Shown here: positions 54,587 to 64,000 of the stretch, in pieces | Position numbering within the stretch: the stretch's first letter is position 1 | How the letters are laid out: every line of letters starts with the position of its first letter | DNA from: Alphaproteobacteria bacterium 46_93_T64 | GTDB taxonomy: Bacteria > Pseudomonadota > Alphaproteobacteria > Sneathiellales > Sneathiellaceae | Direction of reading: 5' to 3' | NCBI GenBank assembly: GCA_002163135.1 | Contig: MAAN01000011.1 | Coordinates: forward strand, 248,001-312,000 | DNA: 64,000 nt | Notes under the pieces: model-generated | Databases searched by the model: none | The model's input: the letters and a program-made list of their open reading frames with translations, nothing else | Told to the model about the DNA's origin: nothing | Program-made: the position numbers and the translations under genes

Positions 54587-56772
54587 GTTTGTTGACCTTT
54601 AGAACCTCCTATGCGCAATCGCAACGCATTTAGGGTCACAATAATGGATGATGTTGACATAGCTATTGCCGCGACTAATGGCGATGCAAACCCAGCAATA
54701 GCGATTGGAATTGCAACAAGGTTATAAAGAAGAGCTAAGGCAAAATTTTGTTGTATCAACCAACTGGCTCGCCTAGCAATACGTCGAGCATAATCGGCGG
54801 GGGCCAGATGATCGCCGAGAAAAATAATATCCGCTGCCGATCGACTAATGTCAGAAGCACCGGCAGGCGCCATTGAGACGTGTGCCGCAGCCAATGCCGG
54901 GGCATCGTTAATTCCATCACCAACCATTAATACACGACGTCCCGACAGGGTCAGTTCATTGACGAAATCTACCTTTTGGGCTGGCGATGCCATTGCGACA
55001 AAATTCTCGATTGATGAGGCTTGTGCTACAGCTTTAACAGCAGCTTCGCGATCGCCGGAGAGCAGGGTAACGCTCAACTTTTCGTCTGTCCAATTTTGAA
55101 TAGTACTTTTTGCATCTACACGCAGCTGGTCTTTGAAGTTAAGCCTGACTGGGGCACAGTTTTCTATTCTCACCCAAAGCTCAACATTTTCCGGGGTCGG
55201 CATAACCGGAGTATTTAAGCCGCCAATCCCGCACCATTCAAAGTTACCAACACGTACTGTACGTCCCTGACAGATACCTTCCAATCCTTGACCAGGATGT
55301 TCTCTAAATTCAGCACAAGGCAGCGGTGAGATATTTCGCGCGGTTACCGCCGCTGTCAGTGCCCGCGATAAAGGGTGCGTGCTATTACATGTCAAACCAG
55401 CGGCAATTGCTAACGCATCTTTATCAATTTCATCAACATTTACCGCTTCAAGTTGTCCTGTCGTCACTGTTCCTGTCTTATCCAGAACAATGGCGTCTAT
55501 TTGCGCCAGCTTCTCAAGTGCAGCCCCATCTTTGACCAATACGCCGTGGTCAAACAAAACTCCGTTTGCGACCACCTGAACAACGGGTACAGCCAGCCCA
55601 AGCGCGCATGGACAGGTTATTATAAGTACGGATATAGCGACAACAAGCGCCTGATGCCAATCCCCTTGTGTCACCCATAACCAGCCAAGGAAAGTCATTA
55701 AGGCAACGATATGGACAAATGGTGCATAAATGGTGGCCAGCCTGTCGGCGATCCGAACATAACGCGATTTATGTTGTTCTGCGACTTCCATTAAATGGAT
55801 GACACTGGCGAGGAAACTATCCTTGCCGACGGCTGTTACCTCTATGAGGAGAGAACCTGTCAAGTTTACGGAGCCTGAGTATACCTGATCCAGTTCTGAC
55901 ACTAGTTCAGGCAGGCTTTCACCAGAGATGATAGAATTATCGAGTTCACTTGAGCCCGCCACTATGCGTCCGTCAACAGGAACAACAGCACCCGGTAACA
56001 CGACCACCTTCATGCCAATCTCGAGGGCACTTACTGGAACTCTGGAACGCAGGCCCTGATTGTCCTCCATCAGTGCCGTTTTGGGCGCTAGTTTGACCAG
56101 TTGCATGGCCGCATTTCGCACTCGCGCACGCATTAAATGATCAAGATAACGGCCTAACAGAAGGAAAAACAACAAAGTGACTGCGGCATCAAAATAGACA
56201 TGTTCGCGGCTATTCATGGTTTCATACAGGCTCATACCACCGGCAAGCACCACACTCAGGGAAATTGGCACATCCATATTCATACGACGATGACTGAGTG
56301 CAATCCATGTAGATCGGAAAAAAGGCTGACCGGCATACAGGATCGTTGGCAGAGCGACCAAAGCCGAAATCCAGTGAAACAGATCCCGTGTGGCGTCTCC
56401 TGCGCCAGACCATACAGAGACGGACAATAACATGATATTGGCAGCAGCAAATCCAGACACAGCAAGGCAGCGTAAAATTTCGCGACCAATTTCATGTTGT
56501 TTGGCGTCAATATCATCCATGTCATCGATGGCTTCAGCCGCATACCCCTTATCAGCTAGCCGGTCGATCAGGTTATCAACGCTCAATCCGTTATCTACCC
56601 AGATGATACTTACCCGTCTGGTCGACAGATTGACCCGTGCTGATGTGACGTCGTTCAAGGCTGTCAAACATTTCTCAACCTTGCCCATACAGCCCGCGCA
56701 ATGCATATCAGGCACGGAAAGCTGGACCCTTTGCAACGTGTCAGAACTAGCTGTTGACGGTATCTGGCTCAT
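54583..56772 (-). CDS. ccoI: Copper-translocating P-type ATPase CcoI/FixI
   Basis: A 729-residue P1B-type ATPase. N-terminal metal-binding CAGC (in DMHCAGCMGKV), membrane CPC (ITCPCALGLAVP), phosphorylation site DKTGT and hinge GDGINDAP are all present. It delivers copper for the CuB site of the cbb3 oxidase. It lies in the ccoGHIS operon, 6 nt after ccoH and overlapping ccoS. Confidence 0.94.
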   Translation of the reverse strand: MSQIPSTASSDTLQRVQLSVPDMHCAGCMGKVEKCLTALNDVTSARVNLSTRRVSIIWVDNGLSVDNLIDRLADKGYAAEAIDDMDDIDAKQHEIGREILRCLAVSGFAAANIMLLSVSVWSGAGDATRDLFHWISALVALPTILYAGQPFFRSTWIALSHRRMNMDVPISLSVVLAGGMSLYETMNSREHVYFDAAVTLLFFLLLGRYLDHLMRARVRNAAMQLVKLAPKTALMEDNQGLRSRVPVSALEIGMKVVVLPGAVVPVDGRIVAGSSELDNSIISGESLPELVSELDQVYSGSVNLTGSLLIEVTAVGKDSFLASVIHLMEVAEQHKSRYVRIADRLATIYAPFVHIVALMTFLGWLWVTQGDWHQALVVAISVLIITCPCALGLAVPVVQVVANGVLFDHGVLVKDGAALEKLAQIDAIVLDKTGTVTTGQLEAVNVDEIDKDALAIAAGLTCNSTHPLSRALTAAVTARNISPLPCAEFREHPGQGLEGICQGRTVRVGNFEWCGIGGLNTPVMPTPENVELWVRIENCAPVRLNFKDQLRVDAKSTIQNWTDEKLSVTLLSGDREAAVKAVAQASSIENFVAMASPAQKVDFVNELTLSGRRVLMVGDGINDAPALAAAHVSMAPAGASDISRSAADIIFLGDHLAPADYARRIARRASWLIQQNFALALLYNLVAIPIAIAGFASPLVAAIAMSTSSIIVTLNALRLRIGGSKGQQT

Positions 56773-56778
56773 GCGGGC

Positions 56779-57273
56779 TTACTCTTTGACATATAGACGG
56801 ACAAGACGGCGGTATTGTTGGTCGGTCTTTTCATTGGCGATAACTTCCGCATTCCATTGGCCTGGTGCCAGTTGTAATTTCTGGCGGTATATTCCAGGGA
56901 GCTGTTCATGCAGTTCAATCTTGCGATCCTCACTCTCATGTGAGGGACGGCCAATCAGAAGCACTATTTTGAAGTTCTGCAGCGGCAAGCCGTCTCGATC
57001 ACTTAATGTAAACTTCATAGCCTGACCGTCATAACGAAGTTCGCTTTGATAACCCAAACGGTCCTGCCGTTTTCGTTCGGCCAACGTTGCGTTAAAATCT
57101 TGACTGGCCACATAACCGTTGCGAGCCATGACCCCAGACCAGGAGGTGGTCGCCACATATGCCATATAACCATTAACGGTAAAGATCACGCCAAAGAAAG
57201 CACCCATAATCGCCGCCATATGCCAGCCTGTAAATTTCCAGGATTTATTCGATCCGTCAACCTGATTACTCAT
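56779..57273 (-). CDS. ccoH: cbb3 oxidase assembly protein CcoH/FixH
   Basis: A 164-residue protein with an N-terminal membrane helix ('GWHMAAIMGAFFGVIFTVNGYM') and a periplasmic beta-sandwich domain. 'GWHM' and 'VNxYMA' are FixH hallmarks. It stabilises the oxidase during assembly. It lies between ccoG and ccoI with gaps of 11 and 5 nt. Confidence 0.92.
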   Translation of the reverse strand: MSNQVDGSNKSWKFTGWHMAAIMGAFFGVIFTVNGYMAYVATTSWSGVMARNGYVASQDFNATLAERKRQDRLGYQSELRYDGQAMKFTLSDRDGLPLQNFKIVLLIGRPSHESEDRKIELHEQLPGIYRQKLQLAPGQWNAEVIANEKTDQQYRRLVRLYVKE

Positions 57274-57284
57274 TGCTCAACTGC

Positions 57285-58778
57285 CTATTTCTTCGCCTGA
57301 TAAAAGACCGCGTCATAAATAACTTTTTCCGATGTATCCCTGTCCTCAACAATGAACTGGAAAGAATTTTGTTCTGCATTCAAGGCGCTGGTTTTTGCGC
57401 TTATATAAAGTTGAACCGTTTCCAGTCCGTTCGCTGGTACCTCTAGGACTAACTCTGTCTGAATATCTGTTTTGGCTCCGGCGATCCGCATTTTCAGCCC
57501 TGTAATTCCACTTACGCTAACGGAAAATTGCTGGATGTTAAATTTCTTGTTGAGAACTTTAACAACATATCCATTGCGAATAGAACCATCGGATAACAGG
57601 GTATAAACTGGGTTACGATTATGCAATACACTGACATCGACAAGACTTCGGATTGCAAGCACATACACCAGTAAGAGCGCCGCAATCACCATTATTGCTG
57701 AGTAAATCACCGTACGCCCATGAATAAACGAGCGCCAGGTTGTGGTGATGGTGTCGCCTTTTACATTGGCCTTGTAATCGTTCAGTGTCGCATAGGAAAT
57801 AAGGTTGATAGGGCGCCCAATCTTTTCCATGACCCCGTTACAAGCATCAATGCAGAGGGCACATGTAATGCATTCCATCTGCTGACCATCGCGAATATCA
57901 ATGCCCATCGGGCAGACGACAACACATTGATTACAATCAATACAGTCACCGGATTGGGCGGCAATGTCGGTGTTTTTCTGATGCCGCGAGCGCGGTTCCC
58001 CACGCCAGTCATTGTAGGTCACTACCAAAGACCGGTCATCCAGCATAGCCCCCTGAATACGCGGCCACGGGCACATGTAGGTGCAAACCTGCTCGCGCAT
58101 AAATCCAGCGAAAACATACGTAATTGCTGTCATCACGCCAATTGTTGAATAGGCAATGGAAGACGCCTTTCCTGTCACCAGATCTACCGCTAGCGTTGGC
58201 GCATCGGCAAAATAGAAAACCCAGGCTCCCCCTGTAATAAGCCCGACAAATAGCCAGATTACATGTTTGGCTATGCGCTTGAACAATTTCTCCCCCGACC
58301 ACGCTCCATTGTCGAGTTTTATTCTAGCGTTGCGATCCCCTTCGATCCAACGTTCGATCCACAGATAGAGGTCAACCCAGACAGTTTGCGGACAGGTATA
58401 ACCACACCAGGCACGGCCCACTGTTGAGGTGACGAGAAACAAACCAACCCCAGCCATTATTAACAATCCAGCGATGTAATAGAGTTCTTGCGGCCATATG
58501 GTAATAAAAAAGAAATAGAAGCGGCCGACGTCGAGATCAACTAGAACGGCTTGGTTTGGCGCAAACTCACCGCGATCCCATCGCAGCCACGGGGTCACGT
58601 AGTAAATGGCCAAAGTCACCGCCATCACCCACCACTTAAAAAGGCGAAACGATCCACTTGCGCGTTTTGGGAAGATTTTCTTGCGGCTGGTATACAGACT
58701 GCGCTTGGCCTTGGAATTGACCGCCTCTACTTCGACGCGGTCAACAACATTCTGTATTGAACTTGAATCTTGTGTCAT
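57285..58778 (-). CDS. ccoG: cbb3 oxidase accessory protein CcoG/FixG (RdxA)
   Basis: A 497-residue membrane ferredoxin-like protein with around five membrane segments. Polyferredoxin motifs are 'CGYTCPQTVW', 'CTYMCPWPRIQGAM' and the double cluster CIDCNQCVVVCP ... CITCALCIDAC. An Ig-like domain lies at the C-terminus. It is thought to reduce copper for delivery by CcoI. It is the first gene of ccoGHIS, 61 nt downstream of ccoP. Confidence 0.94.
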   Translation of the reverse strand: MTQDSSSIQNVVDRVEVEAVNSKAKRSLYTSRKKIFPKRASGSFRLFKWWVMAVTLAIYYVTPWLRWDRGEFAPNQAVLVDLDVGRFYFFFITIWPQELYYIAGLLIMAGVGLFLVTSTVGRAWCGYTCPQTVWVDLYLWIERWIEGDRNARIKLDNGAWSGEKLFKRIAKHVIWLFVGLITGGAWVFYFADAPTLAVDLVTGKASSIAYSTIGVMTAITYVFAGFMREQVCTYMCPWPRIQGAMLDDRSLVVTYNDWRGEPRSRHQKNTDIAAQSGDCIDCNQCVVVCPMGIDIRDGQQMECITCALCIDACNGVMEKIGRPINLISYATLNDYKANVKGDTITTTWRSFIHGRTVIYSAIMVIAALLLVYVLAIRSLVDVSVLHNRNPVYTLLSDGSIRNGYVVKVLNKKFNIQQFSVSVSGITGLKMRIAGAKTDIQTELVLEVPANGLETVQLYISAKTSALNAEQNSFQFIVEDRDTSEKVIYDAVFYQAKK

Positions 58779-58839
58779 TTGACTACCCAGTATTTCCCGG
58801 TATCCACAGTACTCAACCGGTCTGATGAATAAGCTAGAC

Positions 58840-59709
58840 TTATTCGCCGCCGCCTAATGCATGGACGTAGATTGTCAGTTGCTTGATTGTCGTTGCATCC
58901 AGACGCTCGCCCCATGCTGGCATAACCCCGTGCTTGGGGCGCGAAATCTGCGCAATAATATCCGCCTTTTCATTGCCGTAAAGCCACAGTACATTGCTCA
59001 GCTGCGGGGCTCCCTGTTCACGATCACCCTGGCCCGTATCGCCGTGACAGGCCGCACAATTATCTGCGTATGTCTTTGCCCCCGCCGTGGCGTTTTCAAA
59101 ATCATGCTGTCTTTTTGACAAAGATAGAACATAGTCTGCAACTTGGCCGATCTGCGTGCGATCTAAAATTTCATCGCCACCAAATGCCGGCATTTCTGAA
59201 AACCGGGTATCGTCATCTTGCTCAAAACGAATGCCATGAGATATCGTCGTCTGTATGTCTGTCAGACTACCACCCCATAACCAGTTGTCATCATTCAGGT
59301 TCGGATAACCGGCGGACCCTGCCGCCCCGGAACCGTGACATTGAGAACAGTTGACTGCAAAAGCTGACTTACCGCCGGCGTACGCAAATCGAGCCAATTC
59401 GCTGTCGTTGCGTATCTCCTCCAGCGAAAGCGCGTTGATGCTATTAATATATTTCTGGCGGGATACCTGGACTGCGTTCATGGTATCAGCCAGTTCGGCC
59501 CGGCTGGAATATCCGAGGAACCCTTTTGTCGCTTCGGTGATCAAGGGCCAAGCAGGATAAGCCGCCATATAAATGACACCCCAAACGATGGAAATAATGA
59601 ACGCCCATAGCCACCAACGAGGCATTGGGTTGTCCAACTCCTTGATGCCGTCCCATTCATGGCCTGTGGTTTCAGTGCCGGAAACTTCATCAAGTTCACG
59701 CTTAACCAT
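58840..59709 (-). CDS. ccoP: cbb3 oxidase diheme subunit CcoP/FixP
   Basis: A 289-residue protein with one N-terminal membrane helix (about 33-53) and two cytochrome c domains with heme sites CSQCH and CAACH. It carries electrons to CcoO and then CcoN. It follows ccoQ by 3 nt. Confidence 0.95.
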   Translation of the reverse strand: MVKRELDEVSGTETTGHEWDGIKELDNPMPRWWLWAFIISIVWGVIYMAAYPAWPLITEATKGFLGYSSRAELADTMNAVQVSRQKYINSINALSLEEIRNDSELARFAYAGGKSAFAVNCSQCHGSGAAGSAGYPNLNDDNWLWGGSLTDIQTTISHGIRFEQDDDTRFSEMPAFGGDEILDRTQIGQVADYVLSLSKRQHDFENATAGAKTYADNCAACHGDTGQGDREQGAPQLSNVLWLYGNEKADIIAQISRPKHGVMPAWGERLDATTIKQLTIYVHALGGGE

Positions 59710-59712
59710 AGC

Positions 59713-59871
59713 TCAATCCTCCCCGTCATCGTTAAAGGGAATTTTAGCTTGCTCGTCATAAAGCTTGCTGGAGCCTGGCCGGAATATCCAGACGACTACA
59801 AAGACAAAGATAGCGACTAGAAATACCAGCCCCCAAGTGTCCGCGAATTGACGCATTGCTTCGTATTCCAT
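59713..59871 (-). CDS. ccoQ: cbb3 oxidase small subunit CcoQ/FixQ
   Basis: A 52-residue protein: MEYEAMRQFADTWGL, a single membrane helix ending WIFRPGSS, and an acidic tail. The ATG at 59871 has an AGG site 9 nt upstream; an ATG at 59877, overlapping the ccoO stop, is an alternative adding two residues. It stabilises CcoP in the complex. Confidence 0.9.
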   Translation of the reverse strand: MEYEAMRQFADTWGLVFLVAIFVFVVVWIFRPGSSKLYDEQAKIPFNDDGED

Positions 59872-59876
59872 GCTCA

Positions 59877-60611
59877 TCACCTCAGATTTTTCTCAGGTTC
59901 ATACACCTTGAAATCAACTAACGTGCCCAACATTTGCAGATATGCGACTAGCGCGTCCATCTCGGACAGCATATCGGGATTTCCATCAAAATCACGGATA
60001 CTGATTTTGGCATAGCGTTCTTCCAATCCATCAATATCATCTGACTCTGGATCAGCCTGTGCTCGCATATCAATTTCTGCAAATTTTATCATCTCATCAC
60101 TATACGGAACACCGACCATAAGGTTAGTCTTCAGGTGCTTGGCAGCATTATCGGTGCGAAGCGGCGTTGTCGCCAAAAATGGATAACCCGGCATAACTGT
60201 TTCGGGCACTAATGATCGTGGGCTCAGCAAATGCTGTACATGCCATTCATCAGAATACCGTGCACCAACACGCGCGAGATCAGGGCCTGTGCGTTTGGAG
60301 CCCCACTGGAACGGATGGTCATACATACTTTCCGCCGCGAGGCTATAGGGTCCATAGCGCTCCACTTCATCACGAAACGGCCGGATCATCTGGCTGTGGC
60401 AGGCGTAGCACCCTTCACGAACATATATATTGCGACCAGCAAGTTCCAGCGGTGTATAGGGCCGCATGCCTTCGACTTTCTCGATGGTATTCTGCAAATA
60501 AAACAGAGGAGCTATTTCTATAATCCCGCCAATAGAGACAACGACCAGCGACAATATCAGCAACAGCATTGAATGGGTTTCAATTATTTTATGACTGAAC
60601 ATCCTATACAC
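59877..60611 (-). CDS. ccoO: cbb3 oxidase monoheme subunit CcoO/FixO
   Basis: A 244-residue protein with an N-terminal membrane anchor ('[19 protein letters not shown]'). The heme site is CYACH in '[21 protein letters not shown]', and the expected axial Met lies further on. It overlaps ccoN by 8 nt. Confidence 0.95.
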   Translation of the reverse strand: MYRMFSHKIIETHSMLLLILSLVVVSIGGIIEIAPLFYLQNTIEKVEGMRPYTPLELAGRNIYVREGCYACHSQMIRPFRDEVERYGPYSLAAESMYDHPFQWGSKRTGPDLARVGARYSDEWHVQHLLSPRSLVPETVMPGYPFLATTPLRTDNAAKHLKTNLMVGVPYSDEMIKFAEIDMRAQADPESDDIDGLEERYAKISIRDFDGNPDMLSEMDALVAYLQMLGTLVDFKVYEPEKNLR

Positions 60612-62226
60612 TCCCGCTCATAGCAACTTGTCCGCCTTCTGGGGTGACAATTGCGGATTTTTCTGTCGTTGGACTTACTACTGTACGCCACAGATTATAC
60701 GCCATTATGAAAGCACCCAGGAGATAGAAAATGCCACCGATCGTACGCATGACATAGTATGGGTGCATGGCTGCGACAGTTTCTGCAAAGGAATATTCGA
60801 GGAAGCCAAGCTCATTAAATGTCCGCCACATCAAGCCCTGTTGAATACCCGATACCCACATGGCGGCCGCATAGAGCACAATACCCAATGTCGCCAGCCA
60901 AAAATGCCAATTGACCAAGCGCAAGCTGTATAAACCATTCCGAGACCATAACCTTGGCACCATGTAATACAGAGCGGCAAATGTCAGCATCCCATTCCAG
61001 CCAAGAGCGCCGGCATGCACATGACCAATTGTCCAGTCGGTATAATGACTTAAAGAATTAACGGCTTTAATCGATAAAAGTGGACCTTCAAATGTTGCCA
61101 TTCCATAGAATGCCAAGGCCAGCACCATAAATCGGATGATTGGATCTGTGCGGATTTTATCCCAGGCACCAGAGAGTGTCATTAGTCCGTTGATCATCCC
61201 GGCCCAGCTTGGCATCCACAACATAATTGAGAACACCATGCCTAGTGTCTGGGCCCAGTCTGGCAGAGCCGTATAGAGAAGATGATGGGGCCCAGCCCAA
61301 ATATAGAGGAAAATCAGAGCCCAGAAATGAATAATGGAAAGTCGGTAGGAGTAAACCGGGCGCTGCGCTTGTTTGGGGACAAAATAATACATCATGCCAA
61401 GGAAGCCTGCAGTCAGAAGGAAGCCTACAGCATTATGGCCGTACCACCACTGGGTCAGTGCATCCTGCACTCCTGAGAACAGAGAATAGCTTTTGACACC
61501 TAGAAAGGATACTGGCACCGCCAGATTATTGACAATATGCAACATGGCAATAGTCACGATGAAAGCCAGATAGAACCAGTTCCCAACATAGATATGGGGT
61601 TCCCTACGTTTCCAAAGCGTGCCCAGAAACACGGCAAGATAAGCAACCCAGACAATTGTCAACCAAATGTCTACATACCATTCAGGTTCAGCATATTCTC
61701 TGGATTGCGTCGCACCCAATAAATATCCAGTTGCCGCCAGCACAATGAACAATTGATAGCCCCAGAATACGAACCAGGCCAAATTGCCAAAGGCAAGTCG
61801 CGTGGCGCAGGTTCGCTGAACCGTGTAAAAACTAGTGCAGAGCAGGGCATTGCCAACAAAGGCGAAAATAACAGCTGAGGTATGTAACGGGCGCAGGCGA
61901 CCAAAATTGGTAAAAGAAGTATCAAAATTTAATACTGGGAAGGACAATTGCGCTGCAATCACCACGCCAACCAGAAAACCAACAAGCCCCCAAAAAACGG
62001 TTGCGATGACTCCTGCTCTAACTACGCCATCGAGATATCCGTCCCGTTTTTCTGGCATATTTCTATTTGAATCCAGCGTGCGCAATTGGTAAATAATAGC
62101 CAGACCACAGGCGGCTATAAAAATCCATGCATGCGTGGCGAATACTGCATCGTCGGCCTTAGCGGCCAGCAACAGAGCCGCGATTGCCGCGATACTCAAT
62201 GACGTCAAATATGTAGTGAGCCCCAT
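60604..62226 (-). CDS. ccoN: cbb3 oxidase catalytic subunit CcoN/FixN
   Basis: A 540-residue heme-copper oxidase subunit I of the C family, with about 13-14 membrane segments. '[23 protein letters not shown]' contains the CuB-binding and cross-linked Tyr region, '[17 protein letters not shown]' the His pair, and '[13 protein letters not shown]' the heme-ligand helix. It reduces oxygen with high affinity under microaerobic conditions. Expression is probably controlled by the FNR box 118 nt upstream. Confidence 0.96.
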   Translation of the reverse strand: MGLTTYLTSLSIAAIAALLLAAKADDAVFATHAWIFIAACGLAIIYQLRTLDSNRNMPEKRDGYLDGVVRAGVIATVFWGLVGFLVGVVIAAQLSFPVLNFDTSFTNFGRLRPLHTSAVIFAFVGNALLCTSFYTVQRTCATRLAFGNLAWFVFWGYQLFIVLAATGYLLGATQSREYAEPEWYVDIWLTIVWVAYLAVFLGTLWKRREPHIYVGNWFYLAFIVTIAMLHIVNNLAVPVSFLGVKSYSLFSGVQDALTQWWYGHNAVGFLLTAGFLGMMYYFVPKQAQRPVYSYRLSIIHFWALIFLYIWAGPHHLLYTALPDWAQTLGMVFSIMLWMPSWAGMINGLMTLSGAWDKIRTDPIIRFMVLALAFYGMATFEGPLLSIKAVNSLSHYTDWTIGHVHAGALGWNGMLTFAALYYMVPRLWSRNGLYSLRLVNWHFWLATLGIVLYAAAMWVSGIQQGLMWRTFNELGFLEYSFAETVAAMHPYYVMRTIGGIFYLLGAFIMAYNLWRTVVSPTTEKSAIVTPEGGQVAMSGSV

Positions 62227-62749
62227 TTTCCAGATCTCTCATCGTGGCGTATTTATGGTCGCAGTAGACGACCGGATAACGACTGTTCATTAACCGAGTG
62301 TGCCGCAAAGCGAATACTAATACAATAATAGACAAATTCCGCTTTGATCTAAATCAAGTGATGTCAACAAAATTGATGGGTTAACTGTCCGTCATCATAT
62401 AAAATGGAATAATCAACCAGTTGAATTTAGGGAGGATCTGGCTCATCTGATTGAGTATATTAAGCGGCGTGTTCAATTGAGTTACTGGCGCCGAATACAT
62501 TTCACGAGTGAGCAGAAATCTGAAGTTTGTGACCCACAGCTGTCATTGAAAGCGATAATCATCACTGGCTACCTGTCTGTCAACCGGACAAACGTTAGTT
62601 CATTTTCCTCCATCAGAACAACTTACGGCGTCCTCTGTCCGCCAGCTGTCAGCAGTGGTCGAAGGATCTAGTAGTTTGATTATCTCAGCTATTTGTAAGA
62701 GTTTTAATAATCTGGACCCTTTCACAGCTATCAGATCGACGGCCTGGAT
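62227..62749. other. Promoter region upstream of ccoN and tail of the MurF-like gene
   Basis: Holds the FNR box. The right part (about 62669-62749) still encodes, past the stop codon at 62750, a MurF-like C-terminal stretch on the minus strand. No other gene was found. Confidence 0.5.
62344..62357. promoter_or_regulatory. FNR/anaerobox upstream of ccoNOQP
   Basis: TTGATCTAAATCAA is a perfect TTGAT-N4-ATCAA site, 118 nt upstream of the ccoN start codon. It is the expected target of the FnrL-type regulator encoded 10 kb away in this window. Confidence 0.8.
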
Positions 62750-64000
62750 CTAGTCCGAGATTGCGGGCGCTAGGGCTTCGCAATCAGGGAAATGCAGCTT
62801 GTTCGATAAACCGAGCTCCCTACGCACTTTCTGTGTTTGCTCACTGATGGTTAAAACGAGATCAATATTGCCCAGGCCATTCATTGAAACTATCTGCGAA
62901 TGGTAAAGCTCCGTCCGGTCGCCCAGCCTCTTCATATCGCCCCAGACGAATACTTTTCTCGGTGCTTTTCGGAGGGACAAAGTAGTGATGAGTGCGCGAA
63001 CGGAAACTGGACTGGCATTATAGCTATCGTCGATAAACTCGATATCTCCGTCTTTCAATTTGATACAGTATCGCTCGAGACGCCTTCCGGTAATATTCGG
63101 TTTCGCGAATGATGCAATCACTATTGAGACATCCTGGTCCAAAGCTGCCGCTGTTGCCACCGCAAACATGGCGCTATCAATGAAATGGGCTCCTGCCAAG
63201 TCCAGTTCAAACGGATAGGGCGTGCCGAACACCCACATAACGCCGGTGCTTTTAATGCCATCGAAATGAGCATTTTCGCAGTAAATATCGCTATCACCGG
63301 TACTGCCAATGGTGATCAGGCGGCCCAACTGCTTGTCGGCGATGACGCCACCTGCCTTCCGATCCGCGTCTCTGACACTTTCGTGAATGATGCCTATTTT
63401 TGGTCCGACCAGAAGATCCAATAGAGATGCTTTCTCTCGAAAAAGCGCTTCTTCGTCCAGATAGCTTTCAAGGTGGGCAGATGCCCAGACATTAGTGATA
63501 ATGCCGATGTTCGGTCGGATTAATTCCGCTTGGCGGATATTCCCAGGCCCCATCGACCCGATTTCCAAGGTTAAATAATCATTGTCGAATGGTGCGTTTA
63601 TCATCGTCATACAAACGCCCGACAAAGGATTATTTGATTTGTTTGTCTTGTAGGATGATCCAAACTTCGACAAGCCACTACTGACCATATCTTTCGTGGT
63701 GGTTTTCCCGACACTACCGGTCACCGCAATGATCTTGCCGACAAACCTTTGACGCGCGTAAATCGAAAGCATAGCAAGGATTTTTCTGGAATCCTTAACG
63801 CGTATGATTGGTACCGCCGAGCTAAAGGGAAATTTTTCCTGATGTGTCATCACAGCCGCAGCACCATTGGCGATCGCATCCTTTATCGCCGATATCTCGC
63901 TCTCGTAACCGAGCTTCTGAAGCGAAAAAACAGTTGGTATGAAAAAGCTATTAGCTGAACAATTGGACGGATTTGTTTGCACATTGGAAATCGGTACATG
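62750..64000 (-). CDS. MurF-like Mur ligase, 5' end beyond window and premature amber stop
   Basis: The frame is open to base 64000, and the first possible start inside the window (GTG at 63982) follows residues that already look like MurF domain 1. ATP site GSVGKTTTKDM, 'NKSNNPLSGVCMTMI', 'VWASAHLESYLDEEALFREKASL' and 'FIDDSYNASPVSVRALI' are clear Mur ligase motifs. The reading frame ends at TAG (62750-62752) just after 'CEALAPAISD'. Beyond the stop, the same frame continues with IAVKGSRLLKLL, the MurF C-terminal KGSR element. The gene is therefore truncated, or the stop is read through. As an essential-type enzyme this is odd; it may be a paralog. Confidence 0.7.
   Translation of the reverse strand, partial: HVPISNVQTNPSNCSANSFFIPTVFSLQKLGYESEISAIKDAIANGAAAVMTHQEKFPFSSAVPIIRVKDSRKILAMLSIYARQRFVGKIIAVTGSVGKTTTKDMVSSGLSKFGSSYKTNKSNNPLSGVCMTMINAPFDNDYLTLEIGSMGPGNIRQAELIRPNIGIITNVWASAHLESYLDEEALFREKASLLDLLVGPKIGIIHESVRDADRKAGGVIADKQLGRLITIGSTGDSDIYCENAHFDGIKSTGVMWVFGTPYPFELDLAGAHFIDSAMFAVATAAALDQDVSIVIASFAKPNITGRRLERYCIKLKDGDIEFIDDSYNASPVSVRALITTLSLRKAPRKVFVWGDMKRLGDRTELYHSQIVSMNGLGNIDLVLTISEQTQKVRRELGLSNKLHFPDCEALAPAISD

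Noticed and set aside
56390-57025. 211-residue plus-strand ORF
   Set aside because: Antisense to ccoI and ccoH, both with full motif sets.

Overview
The window looks like an accessory-rich stretch of an alphaproteobacterial chromosome, probably marine and capable of microaerobic respiration. The clues are a FixNOQP/FixGHIS-type cbb3 oxidase block, an FnrL-type regulator with Cys-x2-Cys-x7-Cys spacing, tRNA 3' ends of alphaproteobacterial type and moderate GC. I cannot name the genus.

Layout. (1) 1-9.4 kb: a defence-like locus. A BrxR/CapW-type WYL repressor precedes a partial PD-(D/E)XK-like gene on the minus strand, and is divergent from sbcD-sbcC and a T5orf172-like protein. An IS3 remnant, an ADP-ribosylglycohydrolase and a 3-methyladenine glycosylase-like protein follow. 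(2) 9.5-26.8 kb: a DNA phosphorothioation (PT) island. It holds a PT-associated methyltransferase, SspA/DndA, SspB (DUF4007), SspC (ATPase) and SspD (PP-loop). After these come a PLD-helicase restriction protein, a DndD/SMC-like ATPase, PT-associated protein 4, and a coupled GIY-YIG plus DGQHR pair. (3) 26.8-30.5 kb: debris (Sel1-repeat fragments) and orphan small ORFs. (4) 30.5-35.7 kb: an integrative-element backbone. It has two tandem RepA/KaiC-like ATPases (one without a P-loop), an AlpA regulator, a coiled-coil protein and a tyrosine integrase, ending at a tRNA-Lys(CUU) 3' fragment. (5) 36-47.8 kb: an amide uptake and breakdown cluster. It contains a MarR regulator, an AmiC-like sensor, a flotillin, a Liv/Urt-type ABC transporter whose last ATPase is fused to an amidase, and an acyl-CoA ligase. 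A second, decayed copy of the tRNA-Lys 3' end lies on its far side at 48.05 kb, and a tRNA-Arg 3' fragment follows. (6) 48.9-64 kb: recombination scars, then core genes. These are an AGCS symporter, fnr, hemN, ccoS-I-H-G, ccoP-Q-O-N and a MurF-like gene with an in-frame stop.

How it fits together. Two integration events at one tRNA-Lys site appear to have built the left 48 kb. The integrase-bearing island delivers layered defence. The second segment delivers a pathway that would import an amide, hydrolyse it to acid plus ammonia, and activate the acid as a CoA ester. The core block pairs an oxygen-sensing FNR protein and anaerobic heme synthesis with the high-affinity oxidase. A perfect FNR box lies upstream of ccoN.

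All family calls come from reading motifs and remembered family features. No database search was possible.
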